Of a DNA stretch of 64,000 bases, positions 57,457 through 64,000 are shown one piece after another. The stretch is from an uncultured Eubacteriales bacterium. GTDB lineage: Bacteria > Bacillota > Clostridia > Oscillospirales > Acutalibacteraceae. The notes beneath the pieces are model-generated. The model was not told the origin of the DNA and did not search any database. It saw only the letters and a list, made by a program, of their open reading frames with translations. Each line of letters starts with the position of its first letter. Position 1 is the first letter of the stretch. The stretch spans positions 30,281 through 94,280 of the forward strand of contig CABUHY010000008.1 of the NCBI GenBank assembly GCA_902491475.1. Direction: 5' to 3'. Made by a program: the position numbers and the translations under genes.

Positions 57457-58645
57457 AAGAAGAGCCAACGGTGACGGCGGTATTTTCTATGATGCGTCAC
57501 GAAAAAGATTTAGAGGGCAAGTAACTATTGGATATGACGAAAAAGGCAAGCAGAAACGAAAAAGCGTTTCTGGAAAGACTAAGACCGAAGTAAAAGAGAA
57601 GATTAAGCAGCTTGAGTTCGGTATACGATCTGGTAAGTTTGTTGATAAGAGTAGCATTACTATTTATCACCTTGCCAAGCAGATGATTGAAGATAAGTAT
57701 AATTTCAATGAGATCAATGAAAATACATATTACACTCATCTCGCTACGCTCAAACGCCTCAAGCCGATATACAACACTCCTCTGCAACAGGCGAATGATA
57801 CACAGATAAAAGCCTATTTCCAGGAACGACTAGACAAGTCAAATTCGACATTAAGAAAAGATTATGAGTTACTTAACTCGTCATTTGTCGAAGCGATCAG
57901 GCGCAAAATCATAAACTCCAACCCTATGGAAAGTATAAAGCTCCCAAAATCGAGGCAAGTACAAGAAAAAGTACGAGCTTTCACCATTGATGAACAAGCA
58001 AAACTGCTTGATATATTAACGAATGAAGATTTACCATACAGCAGCCAAATGCTTCTTTCTATGTTTACTGGCATGAGAATGGGCGAAATAAATGCGTTAA
58101 CCAAGAACGATATAAACCTCACATTTGGCACAATAACGGTCAGCAAGACTGTTTCCAGAGGCGCTAAAGGTCAAGCTATTTTAGGAAACACCACGAAAAC
58201 GTTAGCTGGTAAAAGAATTATATACGTAACCGATGATGTTAAAGAGATATTAAAAGAGTGTCTACAAGCAGCCGAGGATGATTTGCTCTTCGTAACCTGT
58301 AATGGAAAGTTGATAACCTCAAACCAAGTCAACATGCAACTTAGCCGCATTTTAGAGAAATATGACATACTTGATGCATCAATCAGCGGTAAGGTATCTT
58401 GCCACTCTCTCAGGCACACATATGCTACAAGAATGATTGAGGGTGGTATGCAGCCGAAAGTATTACAGATGCTTTTAGGTCATACTGATATAAAAGTGAC
58501 ACTCAATACCTATTGTGACGCTTTCGACAGATTTCAAAGCGAAAACATCGAATTGACGGCTGAATATCTTAAGCAGAAAGGTTTGACAATAGGCATAAAA
58601 AATAACGGCCCTGAAGCCGTTAAAGATGGTGTAAAAATAGGCTAA
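57449..58645 (+). CDS. int: Tyrosine recombinase / integrase of the element
   Basis: This 398-aa integrase has an N-terminal arm-binding domain (G-G-I-F-Y-D-A-S-R-K-R-F-R-G), a SAM-like core-binding domain and the catalytic domain: Arg in F-T-G-M-R-M-G-E, H-x-L-R in S-L-R-H-T, L-G-H-T-D, and nucleophile Tyr in T-L-N-T-Y. ATG 57449 has GAGGTG 6 bp upstream; other in-frame starts lie in that site. The gene ends 74 bp before attR, as is usual. Confidence 0.95.
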   Translation: MAKRRANGDGGIFYDASRKRFRGQVTIGYDEKGKQKRKSVSGKTKTEVKEKIKQLEFGIRSGKFVDKSSITIYHLAKQMIEDKYNFNEINENTYYTHLATLKRLKPIYNTPLQQANDTQIKAYFQERLDKSNSTLRKDYELLNSSFVEAIRRKIINSNPMESIKLPKSRQVQEKVRAFTIDEQAKLLDILTNEDLPYSSQMLLSMFTGMRMGEINALTKNDINLTFGTITVSKTVSRGAKGQAILGNTTKTLAGKRIIYVTDDVKEILKECLQAAEDDLLFVTCNGKLITSNQVNMQLSRILEKYDILDASISGKVSCHSLRHTYATRMIEGGMQPKVLQMLLGHTDIKVTLNTYCDAFDRFQSENIELTAEYLKQKGLTIGIKNNGPEAVKDGVKIG

Positions 58646-58653
58646 AAATATGC

Positions 58654-58704
58654 GCATAGCACCATTTAGCACCACAAAAATATAAAAACATTGATATATC
58701 AAGG
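58654..58704. repeat. Candidate integrase arm-type sites at the right end
   Basis: GCATAGCACCATT followed by A/T then AGCACCA (58654-58674), and TATCAAGG (58697-58704), repeat elements of the left end (45027-45048 and 44972-44979) in the same orientation but opposite order relative to the core. Confidence 0.5.
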
Positions 58705-58719
58705 AATTTCGGCGGTTTT

Positions 58720-58737
58720 GTCTTGTCGCTCCGACCA
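58720..58737 (+). other. attR-like site
   Basis: GTCTTGTCGCTCCGACCA differs at one base from the tRNA-Pro 3' end (44896-44913). It marks the right boundary of the integrated element. Confidence 0.78.
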
Positions 58738-59038
58738 CGTCGTCGCTCCTCCTTTTCCCCAAAAAGCAAGCTTTTCGGGGACCACATTTTTACAGCCTTG
58801 TTCATATTAAAAGGTTAATCTTTTTTATTTGTGGCAATCAAAGCACAAAACTTTTATGGCTTGTAATATATTGACATTTTTGACACTTATGATATAGTTA
58901 AACCGTATTACTTAATTCGTAGGTAAACCACAAAAAGAATAAAACGGTTAAGGTTTCGCCGAATTTCAAAGCACTAAAGACAAAAATATCGGCGAAACAA
59001 TTAACATATTACTAAATTAAACAATTCGGGGTATTATT
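58738..59038. other. Intergenic region with hairpin and Nudix promoter
   Basis: A CCCCAAAAAGC/GCTTTTCGGGG hairpin (58757-58780) follows attR, and TTGACA (58871-58876) with TATAGT (58893-58898) at 16 bp forms a probable promoter for the Nudix gene. No gene was found. Confidence 0.5.
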
Positions 59039-59494
59039 ATGAGCAAGTACGAAAAAATCGAATTAACCAATATGTGTATGATTTACGACAACGACGGTAA
59101 TGTTGTGGTTCAAGATAAAATCAACAAATCTTGGGGCGGCATAACTTTCCCGGGCGGTCATATTGAAAGACAAGAATCTTTTGTTGATTCTGTTATCAGG
59201 GAAGTTAAAGAAGAAACGGGGCTTATCATTAAGAACCCGAAATTATGCGGCATTAAATGGTGGGAAGTAAAAAGCAACAAACGATATGTGGTTTTACTTT
59301 TTAAGACCAATGAATACTCCGGGACCTTAAAATCTTCTGACGAGGGAAGGGTGTTCTGGACAAAACTTGAAACATTAAAGACTATGAAGCTTGCCGCAAG
59401 CTTTGATAAAATGATTGATGTGTTTTGCGACGATAATATTCAAGAACACATACAGCGGAAAAGCAACGGTAAATGGATTGATATATTAAAATAA
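59039..59494 (+). CDS. Nudix hydrolase (MutT-like)
   Basis: This 151-aa hydrolase has the full Nudix box G-x5-E-x7-R-E-x-x-E-E-x-G: G-H-I-E-R-Q-E-S-F then R-E-V-K-E-E-T-G-L (residues about 40-62). It likely hydrolyses a nucleoside diphosphate derivative such as an oxidised dNTP. The real substrate is not clear. Its leader is long (about 140 nt) without a recognised element. It stands alone with a terminator. Confidence 0.9.
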   Translation: MSKYEKIELTNMCMIYDNDGNVVVQDKINKSWGGITFPGGHIERQESFVDSVIREVKEETGLIIKNPKLCGIKWWEVKSNKRYVVLLFKTNEYSGTLKSSDEGRVFWTKLETLKTMKLAASFDKMIDVFCDDNIQEHIQRKSNGKWIDILK

Positions 59495-59529
59495 ATTTAA
59501 GCTGAGTTACTGTGATAAGGCTTAAACCT

Positions 59530-59560
59530 AAGACCCCCGGATAATCCGGAGGTCTTATTT
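59530..59560. terminator. Bidirectional terminator between Nudix and SPFH genes
   Basis: AAGACC.CCGG/CCGG.GGTCTT stem (59530-59556) with ATAAT loop and T-rich ends. Confidence 0.75.
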
Positions 59561-59602
59561 TATAGTCCAATCATCTTTAATTAGTTTGATTAAACCGTAT
59601 TG

Positions 59603-60529
59603 TTATTTATTTTCGTCGGTTACGAGCTCTTTAAGGCTTGTTGCGAGGCCTGCCACGCCCTGAATTTCCGACGGAATGATAATCTTTGTAGCCTGACCGT
59701 CTGCCGCCTTGGCGAACGCCTCAAGGCTCTTGAGTGTAAGAACCGCCTGACCGGGGTTGGACTGATTGATAAGCTCGATTGCCTTTGCGTTTGCTTTCTG
59801 TACGGCAAGAATAGCCTCTGCCTCGCCCTCCGCTTCACGGATTTTTGCCTCCTTGACAGCCTCCGCACGAAGAATAGCAGCCTGCTTTTGAGCCTCTGCG
59901 TCAAGAATCTGCGATTCCTTATGACCCTCGGCAACAAGGATTTTACTTGCCTTTTCGCCCTCGGCGGTAAGGATAGCCTCACGGCGCTGACGCTCCGCCT
60001 TCATCTGCTTTTCCATTGCGTCCTGAATTTCACGGGGCGGAATAATGTTTTTGAGTTCGACACGGTTTACCTTGATACCCCACGGGTCCGTCGCCTCGTC
60101 AAGAATTACTCTGATTTTGGCGTTGATTGTGTCACGGGAAGTGAGCGTTGCGTCGAGTTCAAGCTCGCCTATGATGTTACGAAGCGTTGTAGCGGTAAGG
60201 TTTTCAATCGCCGAAAGCGGTCTTTCAACACCGTAAGTATAGAGCTTCGGGTCGGTTATCTGGAAGAATACGACAGTGTCTATCTGCATTGTTACATTAT
60301 CCTTTGTGATAACGGGCTGCGGGTCGAAATCGACTACCTGCTCTTTAAGCGAAACGATTTTGGCAACTCTCTCAAAGAACGGAACCTTCATATGAAAGCC
60401 CGTCTGCCATGTCGTGCTGTATGCGCCCAAGCGCTCGATTACATACGCCTTCGACTGCGGTACAACTCTGATATTTGCGGCAACAACCGCAAGAGCCACA
60501 ATAATGATACCTAAAAATACATATCCCAT
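59603..60529 (-). CDS. SPFH/band-7 (stomatin-like, paraslipin) membrane protein
   Basis: This 308-aa protein has an N-terminal membrane anchor (residues 1-18), the band-7 domain (about 20-190, with the start V-P-Q-S-K-A-Y-V-I-E-R-L-G) and a long coiled coil rich in A, E, K and Q (190-270). It organises membrane microdomains and pairs with NfeD, whose gene lies 7 bp upstream in the same operon. The family resembles QmcA and stomatin. Confidence 0.93.
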   Translation of the reverse strand: MGYVFLGIIIVALAVVAANIRVVPQSKAYVIERLGAYSTTWQTGFHMKVPFFERVAKIVSLKEQVVDFDPQPVITKDNVTMQIDTVVFFQITDPKLYTYGVERPLSAIENLTATTLRNIIGELELDATLTSRDTINAKIRVILDEATDPWGIKVNRVELKNIIPPREIQDAMEKQMKAERQRREAILTAEGEKASKILVAEGHKESQILDAEAQKQAAILRAEAVKEAKIREAEGEAEAILAVQKANAKAIELINQSNPGQAVLTLKSLEAFAKAADGQATKIIIPSEIQGVAGLATSLKELVTDENK

Positions 60530-60536
60530 AATTCAT

Positions 60537-60989
60537 TTACTCCTTTGTTACTTCAACTATAACTTTTACGCCCTCGATTTTCAAAACTTTAACGAGCGTA
60601 TTTTCGGGAATAACGCTTCCGTCCGCACTTCTCGCCGACCATATATTCCCGTTTACCTTTACCTGACCCCTTGCGTTGAGGTTATCTATCTCCTCAACCA
60701 CCACGGCGGTCTTGTTAAGACACCTGTCTGCGTTCGTTGATTGAATCCCGGCTTTGGTAAACTTTTTTACAAGCGGCCTTGTAACGGCAAAGCTCAACAG
60801 CGACACTATAATAAACACGATTATCTGCACTTTGAAATCCGCATGTGCAAAAACCGCCGCAAGAGCGCCCAAGGCACCTACCGCAAACCATACAGACACC
60901 AACTGAACCGTTGCCGCTTCTATTATTGTAAATGCGACAAGAAGTATCAGCCAGAATACCGTAGCGTTTCCGATGATTATTTCATACAA
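60537..60989 (-). CDS. NfeD-like membrane protein
   Basis: This 150-aa protein has two to four membrane segments (residues 1-80) and a C-terminal OB-fold (about 90-150, with G-Q-V-K-V-N-G-N-I-W-S-A-R-S). It is the standard partner of stomatin-like proteins. The start is TTG 60989, with AAGGAGG 8 bp before it. An in-frame upstream start has no such site. It precedes the SPFH gene by 7 bp. Confidence 0.85.
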   Translation of the reverse strand: MYEIIIGNATVFWLILLVAFTIIEAATVQLVSVWFAVGALGALAAVFAHADFKVQIIVFIIVSLLSFAVTRPLVKKFTKAGIQSTNADRCLNKTAVVVEEIDNLNARGQVKVNGNIWSARSADGSVIPENTLVKVLKIEGVKVIVEVTKE

Positions 60990-61293
60990 ACACCATTCCT
61001 CCTTTGATGAAATACACATTTTTATTGTGTAGTCATATTGTATTATATTGAATTGAATTTGTCAAAATTTTGAAAAAAGCAAATTTTATGCCGTTGAGAA
61101 TACTTTTTTCCGTTTTTGAAGAAAAAAGCCGTAAAAATCGGAGCAAATGAGTTCAACTACGCAAATTAAGAACGCGTTTCAGGGTCTTATGCTCATACAA
61201 AATATAAAATTACATATATTTTAATATTATAAGGTTCGCTTGACCATAAAAATATTTTTTGAGAACTTTTTGTTTTGTCTTATTTAAGACATA
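60990..61293. other. Intergenic AT-rich region
   Basis: About 270 bp without a supported gene. It must contain the promoter of the NfeD-SPFH pair and the end of the deo operon; I see no clear motif. Confidence 0.4.
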
Positions 61294-61689
61294 TTACAGT
61301 GAAAAAGCATTCGGTAAAAGCTCCGACAGAGAAAATTCTTTATAGGAATTTTCTCCCGTTACGACCAAAACCGTAAAATCGGGCTTGCAGAATTCCGCCA
61401 TAACCTGACGGCAGATACCGCACGGCAAAAATTTATCGCTGATTTCCTTATCCGTACCACCTGCCACGGCAAGCATTGAAAAATCCTGTTCTCCGTCGCT
61501 TACGGCTTTGAAAATCGCAGTCCTTTCGGCACACACGGTAGCCCCGTAAGAGGCATTTTCTATGTTGCAGCCCGTATAAACTTTTCCGTTACCGCAAAGC
61601 AACGCCGCCCCTACCCTGTAATTTGAATAAGGAGAATAGGCATTTTTCATACTTTTGATTGCCAAAGCACAAAGCTCCTGTTTTGTCAT
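61294..61689 (-). CDS. cdd: Cytidine deaminase
   Basis: This 131-aa zinc enzyme deaminates (deoxy)cytidine. It has the zinc-site motifs C-A-E-R-T-A (Cys and catalytic Glu) and P-C-G-I-C-R-Q. The N-terminal N-I-E-N-A-S-Y-G is also conserved. It lies 8 bp after deoB in the deo operon and feeds deoxyuridine into the pathway. Confidence 0.96.
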   Translation of the reverse strand: MTKQELCALAIKSMKNAYSPYSNYRVGAALLCGNGKVYTGCNIENASYGATVCAERTAIFKAVSDGEQDFSMLAVAGGTDKEISDKFLPCGICRQVMAEFCKPDFTVLVVTGENSYKEFSLSELLPNAFSL

Positions 61690-61697
61690 AGCTTACC

Positions 61698-62864
61698 TCA
61701 CTTCACAATAAGCGGCAGGAAGCTCTCGCCTGCTCCGCTGTAATCGATACCGAGATACTCCGCAACGCTTGCGGCAATATCCGCATAAGTTTTTCTAACA
61801 CCGAGATTTACGGGCTTAACATTCTTTCCGTAAACCACAAGCGGAATGTACTCCCTTGTATGGTCAGTGCTGTCGTCGCCCGGGTCGCAGCCGTGGTCGG
61901 CGGTTATAATCAGTATGTCGTCCTGCCGCATTTTCTCGGTAAAGGATGGAAGCCACCTGTCAAATTCGGAAAATGCACGGGCATAGCCGTCAATGTCTTG
62001 CCTGTGACCGTAGAGCATATCAAAATCAACAAGGTTGGTAAAGCAAAACCCCTCAAAATCCTTTGAAAGAGCCTCTGCGGTTATTTCCATTCCCTCTTTG
62101 TTCGAGTGGGTAAACACATGCTCGGTAATTCCCCGTGCGGCGAAAATATCATATATCTTGCCTATTGCATAAACGGTTTTTCCGTTGCCCGAGAGCATAT
62201 CGAGCAATGTCGGCTTCGGCGGTTCAAGCGAAAAATCATGGCGGTTTGCGGTTCTGACATATTCTCCGTCTTTTTTGACAAACGGTCTTGCGATTACCCT
62301 GCCCACCGCATTTTTACCGCAAAGGATTTTCCGTGCAATTCTGCAATATTCATAGAGCGTCTCGAGCGGCACAACCTCCTCGTCTGCGGCAATCTGAAAC
62401 ACGCTGTCGGCAGAGGTGTAGACAATAAGCTTGCCCGTTTTCATATGCTCGTCGCCGTAATCGCGAATAACCTGCGTTCCCGAATAGGGCTTGTTGCACA
62501 AAACTCCCCTGCCCGTTTTTTCGGAAAATTCACTGATAATCTCCTCGGGAAAACCGTCGGGATAAGTCGGCATAGGCTGTTTCGATATAACGCCCGCAAT
62601 TTCCCAATGACCCGTTGTAGTGTCCTTGCCCCGTGAGAGCTCGGCGCATTTGCCGACCGCTGCAAGAGGCTTATCGGTACTTTTCAGATAATCGCAGCCC
62701 TCAATGTTGCCGATACCCATTTCGAGCATATTTTCAGCCGAAAACTTCGCAGAGCCCGATATTCTTTTCAATGTGTTGCAGTCGTAATCTCCGAACTCGG
62801 CGGCGTCGGGAAGTATGCCGACTCCGCAGGAATCGAGAACTATCAAAAACACTCTTTTTGACAT
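61698..62864 (-). CDS. deoB: Phosphopentomutase
   Basis: This 388-aa Mn-dependent enzyme converts (deoxy)ribose 1-phosphate to the 5-phosphate. It has the alkaline-phosphatase-fold start V-L-D-S-C-G-V-G, the active-site threonine in D-T-T-T-G-H-W-E, and metal ligands in T-A-D-H-G-C-D-P. It lies 12 bp after deoC and 8 bp before cdd. Confidence 0.96.
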   Translation of the reverse strand: MSKRVFLIVLDSCGVGILPDAAEFGDYDCNTLKRISGSAKFSAENMLEMGIGNIEGCDYLKSTDKPLAAVGKCAELSRGKDTTTGHWEIAGVISKQPMPTYPDGFPEEIISEFSEKTGRGVLCNKPYSGTQVIRDYGDEHMKTGKLIVYTSADSVFQIAADEEVVPLETLYEYCRIARKILCGKNAVGRVIARPFVKKDGEYVRTANRHDFSLEPPKPTLLDMLSGNGKTVYAIGKIYDIFAARGITEHVFTHSNKEGMEITAEALSKDFEGFCFTNLVDFDMLYGHRQDIDGYARAFSEFDRWLPSFTEKMRQDDILIITADHGCDPGDDSTDHTREYIPLVVYGKNVKPVNLGVRKTYADIAASVAEYLGIDYSGAGESFLPLIVK

Positions 62865-62876
62865 AAAACCATTTCC

Positions 62877-63536
62877 TTATAAAAGATTTTCCTGTTTAAC
62901 AATTTTAACGATTCGGCTTGTTCCGAGCCTTGACGCCCCGAGATTTATAAAGTCCTCGGCATCGGATACGGACGATATTCCGCCCGCCGCCTTTATTTTG
63001 GTATCGCCGAAAACATTATCCCTGAAAAGCTCAATATCGTGCTTTGAAGCGCCCGAAACCGAAAAGCCCGTCGAGGTCTTAATATAGTCCGCGTCGGACT
63101 CGGAGACAATGCGGCACATTTCGATTTTTTCGCTGTCCGTCAAAAGGCAGGTCTCGATAATTACTTTTAACAGTCTGCCGTCGCAAGCCTTTTTGACCTC
63201 GTTAATTTCGGTAAGAATATCATCGTATCTTTTGTCCTTGAGCCAACCGATATTTATTACCATATCGATTTCATCCGCACCGTTTTGCACGGCGTCACTC
63301 GCTTCAAAACACTTTGCCGCCGTTGTGGAATAGCCGTTCGGGAAGCCTATTACGGTACAAATCCGCATTTTGTCGCCAACGAACGCCTTTGCCTCGCCGA
63401 CATAGCAGGCGGGTATGCAGACCGACGCCGTACCGTATTTAACAGCGTCGGTACAGACCTGTTTTATTTCGTCAAGCGTAGCAGTTTGAGCCAAAAGCGT
63501 GTGGTCGCATTTTGAAAGTATATCCTTAATATCCAT
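62877..63536 (-). CDS. deoC: Deoxyribose-phosphate aldolase
   Basis: This 219-aa aldolase splits deoxyribose 5-phosphate into acetaldehyde and glyceraldehyde 3-phosphate. The Schiff-base Lys is in Y-I-K-T-S-T-G-F (about residue 146). The start is ATG 63536 with GGAG 7 bp before it. It is the first gene of deoC-deoB-cdd; acetaldehyde made here could be reduced by AdhE. Confidence 0.95.
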   Translation of the reverse strand: MDIKDILSKCDHTLLAQTATLDEIKQVCTDAVKYGTASVCIPACYVGEAKAFVGDKMRICTVIGFPNGYSTTAAKCFEASDAVQNGADEIDMVINIGWLKDKRYDDILTEINEVKKACDGRLLKVIIETCLLTDSEKIEMCRIVSESDADYIKTSTGFSVSGASKHDIELFRDNVFGDTKIKAAGGISSVSDAEDFINLGASRLGTSRIVKIVKQENLL

Positions 63537-63590
63537 AGTGTTCTCCCAAAGCAAAGAAAAAGCCTCGCTTTTTCCGATTTTTATAAAATT

Positions 63591-63619
63591 ATTTTAGCAT
63601 AGTTTTACGGAATTTACAA
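63591..63619 (-). promoter_or_regulatory. Promoter of the deoC-deoB-cdd operon
   Basis: On the minus strand, TTGTAA (63619-63614), a 17-bp spacer and TAAAAT (63596-63591). Confidence 0.65.
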
Positions 63620-63655
63620 TTTAATTATAGCGTGAGAACTATGCTTTGCATTGAT

Positions 63656-63738
63656 TTACCGTAGTGACAGGGCTTGCCCCTGTCCGCAGTGGGATATATA
63701 ACAAATTAAGACAGGGGCGAGCCCTGTCCTTACGGTAA
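63656..63738. repeat. 83-bp inverted-repeat element (MITE/REP-like)
   Basis: The 29-bp ends (63656-63684 and 63710-63738) are nearly perfect inverted copies with few mismatches. Each contains the palindrome GACAGGGCTTGCCCCTGTC or its variant. Such repeats are scattered in Clostridia genomes. Confidence 0.7.
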
Positions 63739-64000
63739 TTTGATGTTTATTAACGGCGGGAGCAAGCCCCCGCCCTACGCTCTGAATGAATATGAAATTC
63801 TCCGAGAAGTCCGCTCCCTCCCCGGGCAACATATGCGACCGCCGCCTGTGGCGGATGAAGGGAGCATCTGTTGGCACAGCGGTCGATTTTGTGCGGCGCT
63901 CCAAGCCGCATTAGCAAAAGGCCCCTCTGACGAGGGAGCTGTCATGGGACTTGGTCAAAAAGTTGACAAGAAGAAAGGGGGAATATAAAATAGAAACGGA
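63739..64000. repeat. Intergenic palindromic repeats at the window end
   Basis: GGCGGG/CCCGCC (63755-63774), the CCGCC/GGCGG pair in the next segment and the GCTCCCT/AGGGAGC pair show a series of palindromes with no plausible gene or ribosome site before the edge. Confidence 0.5.

Larger units (their letters stand above)
44896..58737. mobile_element. Integrative element (about 13.8 kb) in tRNA-Pro
   Basis: It is bounded by an 18-bp imperfect direct repeat of the tRNA end. The right end carries Rep (HUH), Xis-like and tyrosine-integrase genes, the core of many small integrative or mobilisable elements. There is no relaxase-coupling or type IV secretion gene, so it is probably mobilised in trans or defective. 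Cargo includes an LRR protein, nested IS elements, a WYL regulator and several unrecognised genes. Confidence 0.78.

Noticed and set aside
59600..60514. 304-codon frame opposite the SPFH gene
   Set aside because: The minus-strand SPFH protein is conserved and coiled-coil rich, whose codon pattern leaves the other strand open. No independent evidence.

Overview
The window looks like the chromosome of an anaerobic, fermentative Clostridia-class bacterium, probably an Oscillospirales/Ruminococcaceae-type gut organism. This is inferred from gene content (bifunctional AdhE, group-B-like [FeFe] hydrogenase, Rex operator, formate-THF ligase, MEP isoprenoid genes, FMN and SAM-I riboswitches), low-to-middle GC, strong AGGAGG ribosome sites and consensus TTGACA-17-TATAAT promoters. 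No rRNA or other taxonomic marker is present.

Region 1-44,400 is mostly ordinary chromosome. It opens with a truncated secreted leucine-rich-repeat protein and a TrpXYZ-type ABC importer. A Rex-controlled fermentation operon follows (adhE, an APH-fold kinase-like protein, [FeFe] hydrogenase), with a LysR regulator, a coupled membrane-protein/acyltransferase pair, ispD-ispF and an aminotransferase upstream of it. Next come an operon for sulfated substrates (TauE/SafE exporter, sulfatase, GPH symporter), manA with an MFS transporter, and a family of tiny membrane proteins containing the relic of a third copy. Two riboswitch-controlled genes follow: FMN riboswitch-ribU and SAM-I riboswitch-metK. 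Then come fhs behind a 7TM histidine kinase/SARP-type response regulator, a plus-strand housekeeping operon (alaS, HIT, comEC, holA, rnmV, ansA, a 36-aa membrane peptide), nadA-mnmA, a diguanylate cyclase and a GH31 glycosidase.

Region 44,896-58,737 is a 13.8-kb integrative element in the 3' end of a tRNA-Pro(GGG) gene. The 18-bp tRNA end is repeated with one mismatch just past the tyrosine integrase. The element has a Rep (HUH)-Xis-Int core at its right end and no conjugation genes. Its cargo is a zinc-ribbon LRR protein, a nested pair of insertion sequences (IS30 inside an IS3-type relic), and a compact cluster with a WYL regulator, a SLOG-like protein, GNAT, pentapeptide-repeat and several unrecognised small proteins. 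This cluster is the best candidate for an undescribed, possibly defence- or signalling-related, system.

Region 58,738-64,000 returns to chromosome: a Nudix hydrolase, an SPFH/NfeD pair, and the deoxynucleoside catabolic operon deoC-deoB-cdd with a recognisable promoter. The last 350 bases are dispersed-repeat-like palindromes.
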